Shown: positions 8,226 to 16,128 of the stretch, piece by piece
How the letters are laid out: each line of letters opens with the position of its first letter
Position numbering within the stretch: position 1 is the stretch's first letter
NCBI GenBank assembly: GCA_023431055.1
Contig: JAEYXX010000002.1
Span: 1-30,222, forward strand
From: Pseudomonadota bacterium
GTDB taxonomy: Bacteria > Pseudomonadota > Gammaproteobacteria > Pseudomonadales > Pseudomonadaceae
DNA: 30,222 nt
Direction of reading: 5' to 3'
The notes under the pieces: generated by a model
Told to the model about the DNA's origin: nothing
Database searches by the model: none
The model's input: the letters and a program-made list of their open reading frames with translations, nothing else
Position numbers and translations under genes: made by a program

Positions 8226-8447
8226 ATGACTAAACGGATCATCCCCGCCCTGCTGATGACTATCGGCTTCGCTGTACTGGCCGGCTGCTCCACGCCGTCG
8301 GTGATCACGCTGAATGATGGGCGTGAGATCCAGACCGTGGACAAGCCCAAGTTCGATGAAGAGTCCGGCTTCTATGAATTCGAGCAACTCGACGGCAAGC
8401 GCGCCACCATCAACAAGGATCAGGTGCAGACCGTCAAGGAACTCTGA
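8226..8447 (+). CDS. YgdI/YgdR family (DUF903) small lipoprotein
   Basis: This small envelope lipoprotein has 73 residues. A signal peptide 'MTKRIIPALLMTIGFAVLAG' ends in the lipobox 'LAGC', and the mature part 'TPSVITLNDGREIQTVDKPK' and 'YEFEQLDGKRATINKDQV' is the compact SH3-like fold typical of YgdI/YgdR proteins. The frame is open 20 codons further upstream, but the ATG at 8226 follows a strong AAGGAG site and begins the signal peptide, so it is the start. The function of the family is not known; several members are stress-responsive. It stands alone between mobA and a tRNA gene; no strong terminator is visible behind it. Confidence 0.88.
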   Translation: MTKRIIPALLMTIGFAVLAGCSTPSVITLNDGREIQTVDKPKFDEESGFYEFEQLDGKRATINKDQVQTVKEL

Positions 8448-8541
8448 GGCGAGAGCATCGAGGCGACTACCGAAGAAAACCGGGGCTTGCAACGGCCGCG
8501 CAACAGGGTGAATGACCTGCAGATTTTTTCAGGCTAACCCC

Positions 8542-8569
8542 TTGTGCGGTAAAAGTTTTTCGGTAGAAT
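8542..8569 (+). promoter_or_regulatory. Sigma-70 promoter of tRNA-Pro
   Basis: A TTGTGC -35 (8542-8547), 16-base spacer and TAGAAT -10 (8564-8569) sit just before the tRNA. The 'CGCCTC' that follows is a GC-rich discriminator, as usual in stable-RNA promoters under stringent control. Confidence 0.65.
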
Positions 8570-8579
8570 ACGCCTCATT

Positions 8580-8656
8580 CGGAGTGTAGCGCAGCTTGGT
8601 AGCGCGTCTCGTTCGGGACGAGAAGGTCGCAGGTTCGAATCCTGTCTCTCCGACCA
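8580..8656 (+). tRNA. tRNA-Pro (anticodon CGG), CCA encoded
   Basis: A 77-base cloverleaf. The acceptor arm CGGAGTG pairs with CTCTCCG, and the D arm is GCGC..GCGC. The anticodon arm TCTCG-TTCGGGA-CGAGA carries CGG at 8614-8616, the T arm is GCAGG-TTCGAAT-CCTGT, and the CCA end is encoded. The acceptor stem has one T-T mismatch at the sixth pair (8585/8647). Promoter and terminator are both present, so it is a single-gene transcript. It reads the CCG codon, which is frequent in this GC-rich window. Confidence 0.97.
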
Positions 8657-8660
8657 AATC

Positions 8661-8690
8661 AAAAACCCGCCCTAACCGGCGGGTTTTTTA
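8661..8690 (+). terminator. Rho-independent terminator after tRNA-Pro
   Basis: The hairpin ACCCGCC-ctaacc-GGCGGGT is followed by six T and preceded by a run of A. It ends the tRNA transcript. The A-run means it could also stop leftward transcription from the glutaredoxin-like gene side. Confidence 0.92.
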
Positions 8691-8718
8691 TTGCCTGCAG
8701 TTTCTCGGTGCCAGCTTT

Positions 8719-8958
8719 TCAGCTCAAAAAAGCCACCACCTGATCGGCATCGAATGGCCAGTTCAGCTCACTGCCGGTATCGCAACGGCGCAGCACGGGA
8801 ATGCGCAAACCGTACTGATCGACCATTCCCTCGTGCTCGGCAATGTCGATCAACTCGACGAGCAGGCCATTCTCGACGAACGGCATCAGCAGCGCTTCGG
8901 CCACCTCACAGAGATGGCACCCCAGGGTTCCGAAAAGCTGGCATTCAGGCGTCATCAT
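8719..8958 (-). CDS. Glutaredoxin-like (DUF836) thiol protein
   Basis: A short 79-residue thioredoxin-fold protein. The N-terminal strand 'CQLFGTLGCHLCEVAEALL' carries a redox pair Cys14-x-x-Cys17 in 'GCHLCE'. The conserved 'IPVL' cis-proline segment follows ('YGLRIPVLRR'), with a C-terminal 'WPFDADQVVAFL' helix. This matches the DUF836/glutaredoxin-like family, often named YfbU-independent 'glutaredoxin family protein' in pseudomonads. The substrate is unknown. The start may be either of two adjacent ATGs; GAGGTG lies upstream. It ends close to the tRNA terminator and begins about 46 bases after the stop of the DUF5610 gene, with which it may be co-transcribed. Confidence 0.82.
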   Translation of the reverse strand: MMTPECQLFGTLGCHLCEVAEALLMPFVENGLLVELIDIAEHEGMVDQYGLRIPVLRRCDTGSELNWPFDADQVVAFLS

Positions 8959-9004
8959 GTGCGCACCTCACTATCGAAGGTGCGCAGTGTAGCACCGGGC
9001 TGGA

Positions 9005-10141
9005 TCAGCTCGCGTCGCTGCCCTTGCCGGCCTGACCGGCGAGCAGCGACTGCAAGCCGTCGAGCAGGCTGCGATTGAGGCTGTCAGCCTTTTCCAGACG
9101 CGGCAGATCGAAGCGCTCATCGAGCGAGAAGCCGCCCTTGAGCAAGTCCTTGAGCAGGCCGCCGGCGTCCTTGGTCAGGTCACCGGCAGTGCGCAGCGCG
9201 TCGAGCAGCCCCTGGGCATATTCCTGCAGCCCGCCATTGACGGCACTGGCGCCCGGCCCGGCCACCGCGCCGTAGGCATCGGTAGCCTGGCGAACACTGG
9301 TCTGGGTCAGGCGCAGGGACATCGAGGCCAACTGCTCGCCATCCATCTCCAACGCCATGGCGCGGTCGAAGGCGCCAGCCAGGTCACCGGCATAGAACTT
9401 GTCCGAAAGATCCTGAACCTGGCTGAAGAGCTTCTCCAGCGCCTTGAGCTCGTCTTCGTCCAGCTCACCCTCGACATCCACTTGCCAGCCGCCGATACGC
9501 ATGCTGCCGGATTGGCTACTGCCGGCTACGGTCGTGGATTTACCGTCGCTGGAGGCGGCGAAGCTGCTCTGCGACCAACTGGCCGAAGCCTGCGCCACGG
9601 AAATACGCAGGCGGTCGCCGTCACGGGTGGTCACGGACAGATCGAAGGTCTCGGCCAATGCGCTGAAGCGCTCGCTATAGCCAGCTACCGCAACCTTGCC
9701 GGAGGTGCTCGGGGCACTGCCGAAGCGCTTGTCGAGATCGCCAAGACCGTCCTGGATGCGCTTGTAGGTGTCGTCGATGTCGCCGGCCACCTGGCCCTTG
9801 AGCACGCCCATGCCATCGAGAATCTTGCGCGCCTCGGCAAAGCCCTTTTCCACGCCGTCGCGCGCCTGGGTCAGCAGCTTGTCCAGCTTGGCCGGATCGG
9901 CACCGGCAGCCGCTTCACTCTGCAGACGCTGCTCGATGAAACCGAGAATCCGCCCGGCCACTTTTTCCGGGGTGTAATCGTCGCGCGACGCGGAGAACGA
10001 ACCCGGCGGCACTCCCAGCTTCTCGGCAAGCCGGTTGGCCAGGGTAGCCTGCGGATCGACGGCACTGTTGCGCGCTGCCATGGACTGGCCGGCCTGTGCG
10101 GCGCGGGACGCGGCGGAATTGAGTGAGCTCAGAGGATTCAT
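9005..10141 (-). CDS. DUF5610 domain protein, function unknown
   Basis: A 378-residue soluble-looking protein without a signal peptide or membrane helix. The N-terminus is Ser/Ala-rich and of low complexity (1-35). It is followed by the segment 'DYTPEKVAGRILGFIEQRL' (about 55-73) and an Ala-rich helical region to about 150, which I recognise as the DUF5610 type found in pseudomonads. The middle ('GEYSERFSALAETFDLSVT'-like, then 'DGDRLRISVAQAS') looks beta-rich, and the end 'LLKDLLKGGFSLDERF' is amphipathic helical. I know of no demonstrated role. The gene is divergent from the porin gene across a 318-base gap and lies upstream of the glutaredoxin-like gene. The ribosome site (GGGT) is weak. 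Confidence 0.8.
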   Translation of the reverse strand: MNPLSSLNSAASRAAQAGQSMAARNSAVDPQATLANRLAEKLGVPPGSFSASRDDYTPEKVAGRILGFIEQRLQSEAAAGADPAKLDKLLTQARDGVEKGFAEARKILDGMGVLKGQVAGDIDDTYKRIQDGLGDLDKRFGSAPSTSGKVAVAGYSERFSALAETFDLSVTTRDGDRLRISVAQASASWSQSSFAASSDGKSTTVAGSSQSGSMRIGGWQVDVEGELDEDELKALEKLFSQVQDLSDKFYAGDLAGAFDRAMALEMDGEQLASMSLRLTQTSVRQATDAYGAVAGPGASAVNGGLQEYAQGLLDALRTAGDLTKDAGGLLKDLLKGGFSLDERFDLPRLEKADSLNRSLLDGLQSLLAGQAGKGSDAS

Positions 10142-10459
10142 GGCTGGGTACCCGAATAGGTTATCTGCCGAACTTAACGGCCGGTGGAAGGCTACCTTTA
10201 ACTTTTATCGACCAACGGTTACCGCTTTTTCTCAGGTTCATTGTGCGCGACGGCGATTTTCCCGATCGGCGGCAAAACCCGAAAAATTTCTTCCAGGCAC
10301 GTGCTAGAGCCTGCGCGCACCTGTAGCCAGGCCAAGCTGAAAACCTCGCGAGACTAAAGTCTTACAGTCGACTCGCTGGCCAGATGCTTTATTTCCTCGC
10401 GCCGTAACTGGCCGGTCACATTGTGGCCGACCTGCCAATAACACGAGGAGAAAACAATA
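10142..10459. other. Divergent intergenic region, DUF5610 / OprD-type porin
   Basis: No gene is seen in these 318 bases. The region must carry the promoters of both divergent genes. The right end holds the porin ribosome site (GAGGAG about 9 bases before the ATG). I could not pick a convincing -35/-10 pair or a sigma-54 site for either direction. Confidence 0.5.
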
Positions 10460-11704
10460 ATGAGCAAGACTCCCCTCGCCCGCGCCGTGGCCCTCGCCAC
10501 GCTGGGCGCCAGCCTGACTCTACCGAGCCTGGCACAGGCTGACTTCATCGGCGACAGCAAAGCAACGCTGGAACTGCGCAACTTCTATATGAATCGCGAC
10601 CTGCGTGATCCGGGTGTGGCTCAGTCCAAACGCGAGGAATGGGCACAGGGCTTCATTCTCAAGGCCGAGTCCGGGTTCACCGAGGGTACCGTCGGTTTTG
10701 GTCTGGATGCCTATGCAGGCCTGGGCCTAAAACTCGATTCGTCTGACGAGCGTGCCGGCACTGCTCTGCTGCCCAACGGCTTCGGCAACGAGGGGCCGGA
10801 CGAATATTCGGAATTCAGCGGGGCGGCCAAGGCACGGATCTCGAAAACCGTCGGCAAGGTGGGCGGGCTGATGCCCAAGCTGCCCATCGTCTCCTCCGGC
10901 GACTCGCGCCTGCTGCCGCAGGTATTCACCGGCGGCATGATCACCTCGCAGGAAATCGACGGACTGACCCTCAATGGCGGTCAACTGCGTGAAGTCAACC
11001 AACGCGCCTCTACCGACAGAGTGGATATCACCGCCACCAACGTCGGCGGCGAAAGCGACCGCTACAACTTCGCCGGCGGCGACTACAAGTTCAATGGCGG
11101 CAACACCACGGTCGGCGTGTGGTACGGCGAGCTGGAAGATATCTACGACCAGAAGCTGTACAACCTGATCCATGTGCAGCCCATCGGCGACTGGAAACTG
11201 GGCGCCAACCTGGCCTACTTCGACTCCCAGGACAACGGCCGCAAACTCGGCGGCAAGCTGGATAACGACCTCACCTCGGTCAACCTCTGGGCCGGCATCG
11301 GCGCGCACACATTCCGCCTGGGCTACCAGAAGGTCGGTGGCGACAACGCCTTCCCCTTCCTGACAGAAACCGATCCGTACATCGTCAACTACATCCAGAT
11401 TCTCGACTTTACCCGCAAGGACGAGAAATCCTGGCAGGCACGTTATGACGTCAACTTCGCCAGCTACGGCATTCCGGGTCTGACCGCGTTCGTGCGCTAC
11501 GTGACCGGTGACGGCTTCGACGGCGTGGGTGGCGCAAGCGGCAAGGAATGGGAACGTGACATCGATATCAGCTACGTCATCCAGCAAGGCCCACTGAAGA
11601 ACCTTGGCGTGCGCTGGCGTAACGCGATGGTGCGCTCCAACGCGAGCATTGGCGATCTGGACGAAAACCGCCTGATCGTCAGCTACACCATTCCGTTGAT
11701 GTAA
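10460..11704 (+). CDS. OprD-family outer-membrane porin
   Basis: This is an outer-membrane channel of the OprD/OccD-OccK family, which takes up small carboxylates or basic amino acids in pseudomonads. The 414-residue precursor has a Sec signal ending 'SLAQA' with cleavage before Asp. The family-typical opening is 'DFIGDSKATLELRNFYMNRD', with 'EEWAQGFILKAESGFTEGTVGFGLDAYAGLGLKLDSS', the loop 'RLLPQVFTGGMITSQEIDGL', and the end 'NRLIVSYTIPLM'. The last strand ends in a hydrophobic residue, as usual. The start has a strong AGGAG site and a strong terminator follows. Specificity cannot be read from sequence; the basic-residue ladder needed for substrate choice would have to be modelled. Confidence 0.93.
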   Translation: MSKTPLARAVALATLGASLTLPSLAQADFIGDSKATLELRNFYMNRDLRDPGVAQSKREEWAQGFILKAESGFTEGTVGFGLDAYAGLGLKLDSSDERAGTALLPNGFGNEGPDEYSEFSGAAKARISKTVGKVGGLMPKLPIVSSGDSRLLPQVFTGGMITSQEIDGLTLNGGQLREVNQRASTDRVDITATNVGGESDRYNFAGGDYKFNGGNTTVGVWYGELEDIYDQKLYNLIHVQPIGDWKLGANLAYFDSQDNGRKLGGKLDNDLTSVNLWAGIGAHTFRLGYQKVGGDNAFPFLTETDPYIVNYIQILDFTRKDEKSWQARYDVNFASYGIPGLTAFVRYVTGDGFDGVGGASGKEWERDIDISYVIQQGPLKNLGVRWRNAMVRSNASIGDLDENRLIVSYTIPLM

Positions 11705-11721
11705 GGCGCGTCCGCGAAACG

Positions 11722-11762
11722 AAAACGCCGCAACACCGGTATCGGGTTGCGGCGTTTCTTTA
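11722..11762 (+). terminator. Rho-independent terminator after the porin gene
   Basis: A 12-bp perfect stem, AAACGCCGCAAC with GTTGCGGCGTTT, has an 11-base loop and a following T-rich tail. It lies 18 bases after the porin stop. Confidence 0.92.
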
Positions 11763-11826
11763 TCGCCACGGAAAACAGCCGGGGGCATTTCTCGGCTAGT
11801 CTCCAGCCAGCGCGGAGGACGATTCG

Positions 11827-12099
11827 ATGGACGACTACCAACCCCTTGCCTGTGACCTCTATGACTACCTGGAGATCGCCTGCATGCACTGCTATCAGCT
11901 GGATATCGAACTGGTCGACGGCTCACGGCTGCAGGGGCAGGCACTGACCACGGAAACCAAGGCGAGCGAGGGAGAGTTTCTGCTGCTGCGTACGACCGCT
12001 GGCGAACAGCGCCTGCGCATGGACCGCCTGCTGGCGATCACGCCCCTGGATGCCGGCGCCAGCTTCGGGCGTGTGCTACTGAGCAGCAAGCGCTGCTGA
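11827..12099 (+). CDS. rof: Rho-binding antiterminator (Rof/YaeO family)
   Basis: Rof proteins bind the RNA-binding domain of transcription terminator Rho and reduce Rho-dependent termination. The 90-residue product aligns by eye with E. coli Rof. The start 'DDYQPLACDLYDYLEIACMH' corresponds to 'DTYQPINCDDYDNLELACQH', then come 'LDIELVDGSRLQGQA' and 'GEQRLRMDRLLAI', which fit the small beta-barrel. GGAGGA lies about 6 bases before the ATG. The gene follows the porin terminator, so it should have its own promoter. A 7-bp GC hairpin (12090-12108) covers the stop codon, without a T-run. The next gene is convergent. Confidence 0.85.
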   Translation: MDDYQPLACDLYDYLEIACMHCYQLDIELVDGSRLQGQALTTETKASEGEFLLLRTTAGEQRLRMDRLLAITPLDAGASFGRVLLSSKRC

Positions 12100-12132
12100 G
12101 CGCAGCGCAGTGACGAATAGAGGCCCGGGGCC

Positions 12133-12672
12133 TTACCACATCAGATCGTCGGGAATCTGATAGGCCGCATAGGGATCATCGGTATCCGGCGCTTCGACGT
12201 GGGTATTGAGCAGGACGATGCGCGAGGCATCACGCTCCTGGATCTTCAAGGCCGCTTCACGCGGGATCACCTCATAGCCACCGCCATGGCGAACGATGGC
12301 CAACCAGCCATTGGACAGCTTGTTGCGCATCATGGTGTTGACCGGCAGGCGCTTGACCTTCTTGTCGTCGACGAAGTTGTAGTAGTCGTCGCCGTCGAGT
12401 TTGGGCAGGCGAGAACGCTCGATCAGCTGCTTGATCTGCGCGGTGCGGGCTTTCTGCTCGGCTTTTTCCTGCTGCTGACGATTCAGCTCCTGGTCACGGG
12501 CAGCCTTCTCGGCCTGCGCCTGCAGCGCGGCCTGGCGTGCGCTGTCGTCCAGTTCGGCCTGGCCCTTGTGCGCCAGACGCTTCTGCTTCTGCTGCTGCTT
12601 GCCAACCTGCTTGGCCTGTTTTTCATTGACCAGGCCGGCTTTGAGCAGCTGGTCGCGCAGGGAAAGACCCAT
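12133..12672 (-). CDS. DUF2058 (YaiL-like) coiled-coil protein
   Basis: A 179-residue cytoplasmic protein. The opening 'MGLSLRDQLLKAGLVNEKQA' followed by a long, very charged Gln/Lys/Ala-rich helix ('KQQQKQKRLAHKGQAEL' to about residue 90) and a globular C-terminus ('YYNFVDDKKVKRLPVN', 'GGGYEVIPREAALKI') is diagnostic of the DUF2058/YaiL family. YaiL is linked to nucleoprotein or polysome association in older work, but no firm function is known. The frame is open 45 codons further upstream; the start at 12670-12672 is chosen because the family begins 'MGLSLRDQLLKAG'. The upstream stretch includes a repeat element. It lies downstream of mazG, as in related genomes. Confidence 0.87.
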   Translation of the reverse strand: MGLSLRDQLLKAGLVNEKQAKQVGKQQQKQKRLAHKGQAELDDSARQAALQAQAEKAARDQELNRQQQEKAEQKARTAQIKQLIERSRLPKLDGDDYYNFVDDKKVKRLPVNTMMRNKLSNGWLAIVRHGGGYEVIPREAALKIQERDASRIVLLNTHVEAPDTDDPYAAYQIPDDLMW

Positions 12673-12775
12673 GACTAAAGATCCCGAACATGATTTCGTT
12701 GCGGCAGCGACGCAGATTCGCGCTACCAGTCCAAGGCGCCCAGCATAATGGCTTACAGCCCGCCGCTCCAGCCGT

Positions 12776-12835
12776 GTAGCCCGGATGCAATCCGGGGGGG
12801 TAAACAAGGCATTTCCCGGGTTGCGTCCGGGCTAG
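12776..12835. repeat. REP-like hairpin repeat, copy A (after mazG)
   Basis: The arm GTAGCCCGGATGCAATCCGG and an opposing arm whose reverse complement is TAGCCCGGACGCAACCCGGG enclose about 20 bases. The arms differ at two positions, both able to form G-U pairs in RNA. Similar units occur at 13687 and 28893. It begins 5 bases after the mazG stop on the minus strand. Confidence 0.85.
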
Positions 12836-12840
12836 GGTTC

Positions 12841-13671
12841 TCAGCAGCCAGGCGCCTGTTTCTCCAGCTTCTTCGCCTCGCCCCACAGGGCGTCCAGCTC
12901 TTCCAGCGAGCACTCGTCCAGGCTGCGCCCGGCTTCGCGCACGCTTTGCTCGATGAAGCGAAAGCGTCGCTCGAACTTGCCGTTGGCGGCGCGCAGCGCG
13001 GCTTCCGGGTCGACTTTCAGGTGCCGCGCCAGGTTGCTGACGACGAACAGTAGATCGCCGATTTCCTCGGCCACCGCCTCGGCATCGTTCTCGCTCATGG
13101 CTTCGAGCACTTCGTCCAGCTCTTCGCGCACCTTGTCCACCACCGGCAGCGCTTCAGGCCAGTCGAAACCGACCTGGGCCGCACGCTTCTGCAACTTGAC
13201 CGCGCGCGACAACGCCGGCAGCGCAGCGGGTACGTCATCGAGCAGCGACAGCTGCTCGGGGGCGGCCGCCTTTTCAGCGCGCTCCTGCGCCTTGAGCTCT
13301 TCCCAGCGCTGCTTGACCGCGGCCTCCTCCAGCCTGGCCACATCCGGCGCACCATACAGATCGCCGTCAGGGAAGACGTGCGGGTGACGGCGGATCAGTT
13401 TGCTGGTGATGCCGTCGACCACGTTGGCGAAGTCGAAGCGCCCCTCTTCCTGCGCCAGCTGGCTGTAATAGACCACCTGGAACAGCAGGTCGCCCAATTC
13501 GCCGGGAAGGTGATCGAAATCGCCGCGCTCGATGGCGTCGGCGACTTCATAGGCCTCTTCCAGGGTGTAGGGCACGATGCTCGCGTAGCTCTGCTTGAGG
13601 TCCCAGGGGCAGCCGTGTTGCGGGTCGCGCAGGCGCGCCATCAGGTGCAGCAGGTCGTCGAGTTGGTACAT
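12841..13671 (-). CDS. mazG: Nucleoside triphosphate pyrophosphohydrolase MazG
   Basis: MazG hydrolyses nucleoside triphosphates to monophosphates and pyrophosphate. In E. coli it cleans up abnormal NTPs and can lower ppGpp after starvation. The 276-residue protein is the two-domain form. The first domain has 'GCPWDLKQSYASIVPYTLEE' with the metal motif 'EEAYEV..' and 'ELGDLLFQV', then 'HPHVFPD'. The second has 'EELDEVLEAM' and 'EEIGDLLFVVSNLARHL'. Both EExx(E)/ExxD metal sets look intact. It lies downstream of relA in the same direction, a conserved pairing that fits a stringent-response link. It is bracketed by two copies of the same REP-like hairpin, one on each side. SD: GGAAC region, weak. 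Confidence 0.95.
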   Translation of the reverse strand: MYQLDDLLHLMARLRDPQHGCPWDLKQSYASIVPYTLEEAYEVADAIERGDFDHLPGELGDLLFQVVYYSQLAQEEGRFDFANVVDGITSKLIRRHPHVFPDGDLYGAPDVARLEEAAVKQRWEELKAQERAEKAAAPEQLSLLDDVPAALPALSRAVKLQKRAAQVGFDWPEALPVVDKVREELDEVLEAMSENDAEAVAEEIGDLLFVVSNLARHLKVDPEAALRAANGKFERRFRFIEQSVREAGRSLDECSLEELDALWGEAKKLEKQAPGC

Positions 13672-13686
13672 GGAGTTCCTTGGAAA

Positions 13687-13746
13687 CGTAGCCCGGATGC
13701 AATCCCGGAATGCTTCGTCACGCCCCCGGATTGCATCCGGGCTACG
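13687..13746. repeat. REP-like hairpin repeat, copy B (between relA and mazG)
   Basis: Arms CGTAGCCCGGATGCAATCC and GGATTGCATCCGGGCTACG are perfect reverse complements over 19 bases, with about 22 bases between. The unit fills most of the gap between the relA stop (13759) and the mazG start (13671). It will form a strong hairpin in the relA-mazG transcript, without a T-run. Confidence 0.88.
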
Positions 13747-13758
13747 ATTGCTTGCCGT

Positions 13759-16002
13759 TCAACTGACGCGGTGACGACGCGCCTCGATGATATTGGGCAA
13801 CTGGCCGATGCGCGCCAGCAGACGCCCGAGCGCATCGAGCCCGGGAATCTCCACGGTAATCGACATGGAGGCGGTGTTGTCCTCCTTGTTCGAGCGGGTG
13901 TTGACCGCCAGCACGTTGAGTTTTTCGTTGAGCAGTACCTGGGTGACGTCACGCAGCAGACCGGAACGGTCGTAGGCCTTGATGACGATCTCCACCGGGT
14001 AGGTCTGCACCGGCACCGGCCCCCAGCTCACCTGGATCATCCGCTCCGGCTCACGCGCCGTCTGCTGCAGTGCCGTCGGGCAGTCCTGACGGTGGATGGT
14101 GACGCCACGGCCGAGGGTGATGTAACCGACGATCGGGTCGCCCGGCAGCGGCTGGCAGCAGCCGGCCATCTGCGTCAGCAGGTTGCCGACGCCCTGGATC
14201 TGAATGTCGCCGCGCTTGCCCGGCTTGAAGCCCTGCGCCTTGCGCGGGATCAGCTCCAGTTGCTCGCTGCTGCGTTCCGGTTCGACCAGTTGCTGCGCCA
14301 GGTTGACCGCATGAGCCAGGCGCACGTCGCCGGCACCCAGGGCGGCGAACAGGTCCTCGGCGGTCTTCAGGTTGGCCTTTTCGGCCAGCTTGTCGAAATC
14401 CGCGCCAACCAGGGCCAGGCGCGCCAGCTCGCGTTCGAGCAACTGCTTGCCGGCTGCGACGTTCTGGTCGCGGTCCTGCAGCTTGAACCAGTGGACGATC
14501 TTGGCCCGCGCGCGGCTGGTGGTGACGTAGCCCAGGTTAGGGTTGAGCCAGTCGCGACTCGGCGAGCCCTGCTTGCTGGTGATGATCTCCACCTGCTCGC
14601 CGGTCTGCAGGCTGTAGGTCAGCGGCACGATACGGCCGTTGATCTTGGCGCCGCGGCAGTTATGACCGATCTCGGTGTGCACGCGGTAGGCGAAGTCCAG
14701 CGGCGTGGCGCCCTTGGGCAGGTCGATGGCGTGGCCGTCGGGGGTGAAGACGTAGACCCGATCCGGCTCGATGTCCACGCGCAATTGCTCGGCCAGGCCG
14801 CCGATATCGCCCAGCTCCTCGTGCCACTCGATGACCTGACGCAGCCAGGAAATCTTCTCTTCATAGTGGTTGGAGCCGGACTTGACGTCGGTGCCCTTGT
14901 AGCGCCAGTGCGCGCACACGCCCAGTTCGGCTTCCTCGTGCATGGCGTGGGTGCGGATCTGCACTTCCAGCACCTTGCCTTCCGGGCCGAGCACCGCGGT
15001 GTGCAGCGAGCGGTAGCCGTTCTCCTTGGGGTTGGCGATGTAGTCGTCGAACTCCTTGGGAATGTGCCGCCACAGGGTGTGCACGATACCCAGGGTGGTG
15101 TAGCAGTCGCGCACCTCCGGCACCAGCACGCGCACCGCACGCACGTCGTAGATCTGGCTGAATTGCAGGCCCTTGCGCTGCATCTTGCGCCAGATCGAAT
15201 AGATGTGTTTCGCCCGGCCGCTGATATCGGCCTTGATGCCGGTGGCTTCCAGCTCCTGGCGCAGGTGGGCCATGGCGTCGTTGATGTACTGCTCGCGATC
15301 GAGGCGACGCTCGTGCAGCAGCTTGGCGATCTGCTTGTACTGTTCCGGCTCAAGGTAGCGGAAGGACAGATCTTCCAACTCCCACTTGATATGGCCGATG
15401 CCCAGGCGATGCGCCAGCGGTGCGTAGATGTCGAACACCTCGCGCGCCACGCGCTGGCGCTTCTCTTCGTCGGCTTCCTTGACCGCGCGAATGGCGCAGG
15501 TGCGTTCGGCCAGCTTGATCAGCGCCACACGCACGTCGTCGACCATGGCCACCAGCATCTTGCGCAGGTTCTCCACCTGCGTCTGCGAGCCGAGCACCAC
15601 GGATTCACGCGGGTTGATACTGGCGCTGATCGCCGCCATGCGCAGCACGCCTTCGATCAGCTTGGCCACCACCGGGCCGAAACGCTGGTGCACCGCAGCC
15701 AGGGTGATCTTGCCCTCGCGCACACCGCGATAGATGATCGCCGCGACCAGCGAATCCTGATCGAGCTTGAGATCGGCGAGGATTTCCGCGATGTCGAGAC
15801 CGGCGCGGAATGTCGACGCGCCCTCGCTCCAGTGATGCTGGGTGGTGTTGGCCTGCTGCTCCAGATCGCGGGCGAACTCGCAGGCCTCTTGCAGCGCCTG
15901 GCGATCCAGTGCCGGATCGACGCGAGTGACATGCTCCAACCAGGCCTCGAGATTGATGCTGCCGTCATCGTTGACTGGCTGATGCGCTCTCACCTGAACC
16001 AT
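13759..16002 (-). CDS. relA: GTP pyrophosphokinase RelA ((p)ppGpp synthetase)
   Basis: RelA is the ribosome-bound enzyme that makes (p)ppGpp when uncharged tRNA enters the A site. The 747-residue product has the normal order. First is a pseudo-hydrolase domain (to about 200) in which the His-Asp motif of SpoT is missing ('AAIIYRGVREG', 87-97), so no hydrolase activity is expected. The synthetase domain (about 225-370) has 'GRAKHIYSIWRKM', 'YDVRAVRVLV' and 'NGYRSLHTAV'. Then come a TGS domain (about 405-465, 'VYVFTPDGHAIDLPKGATPLDFAY'), a zinc-finger-like 'AGCCQPLPGDPI', and a C-terminal ACT domain ('YPVEIVIKAYDRSGLLRDVTQVL'). The ATG has GGAAGG upstream. It follows rlmD by 134 bases that contain two hairpins. 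Confidence 0.97.
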   Translation of the reverse strand: MVQVRAHQPVNDDGSINLEAWLEHVTRVDPALDRQALQEACEFARDLEQQANTTQHHWSEGASTFRAGLDIAEILADLKLDQDSLVAAIIYRGVREGKITLAAVHQRFGPVVAKLIEGVLRMAAISASINPRESVVLGSQTQVENLRKMLVAMVDDVRVALIKLAERTCAIRAVKEADEEKRQRVAREVFDIYAPLAHRLGIGHIKWELEDLSFRYLEPEQYKQIAKLLHERRLDREQYINDAMAHLRQELEATGIKADISGRAKHIYSIWRKMQRKGLQFSQIYDVRAVRVLVPEVRDCYTTLGIVHTLWRHIPKEFDDYIANPKENGYRSLHTAVLGPEGKVLEVQIRTHAMHEEAELGVCAHWRYKGTDVKSGSNHYEEKISWLRQVIEWHEELGDIGGLAEQLRVDIEPDRVYVFTPDGHAIDLPKGATPLDFAYRVHTEIGHNCRGAKINGRIVPLTYSLQTGEQVEIITSKQGSPSRDWLNPNLGYVTTSRARAKIVHWFKLQDRDQNVAAGKQLLERELARLALVGADFDKLAEKANLKTAEDLFAALGAGDVRLAHAVNLAQQLVEPERSSEQLELIPRKAQGFKPGKRGDIQIQGVGNLLTQMAGCCQPLPGDPIVGYITLGRGVTIHRQDCPTALQQTAREPERMIQVSWGPVPVQTYPVEIVIKAYDRSGLLRDVTQVLLNEKLNVLAVNTRSNKEDNTASMSITVEIPGLDALGRLLARIGQLPNIIEARRHRVS

Positions 16003-16104
16003 CGTCTTACCTTCCCTACGGTGCGCATGAGTCGCACCGAACAGTCGCCGGCCTTCTCTGAGCCGGTCGGATTAACTGAAAGGATGCGCGTCCTGCACAC
16101 CCCT

Positions 16105-16123
16105 GCGGTACCGAACGTACCGC
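16105..16123 (-). repeat. Intercistronic hairpin 2 between rlmD and relA
   Basis: GCGGTAC-cgaac-GTACCGC is a perfect 7-bp stem with a 5-base loop, about 100 bases before the relA start on the minus strand. There is no T-run, so it is not a classical terminator. Confidence 0.6.
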
Positions 16124-16128
16124 CTTGG

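Noticed and set aside
8580..8656. tRNA-Pro as an integration site for a genomic island
   Set aside because: No integrase, direct repeat of the tRNA 3' end or composition shift is seen beside it.
10296..10312. A sigma-54 promoter from 'AGGCACGTGC' upstream of the porin
   Set aside because: The GC element does not sit at the required distance from a GG/GCA block, so the match is only partial.
10727..11944. A 405-codon minus-strand open frame opposite the porin
   Set aside because: It runs through the porin terminator and has no coding signature; the porin reads perfectly on the plus strand.
12776..13746. A possible CRISPR-like array from the repeated CGTAGCCCGGATGC units
   Set aside because: Only two copies lie nearby, they are about 0.9 kb apart around a real gene, and each is a hairpin pair, not a repeat-spacer array.
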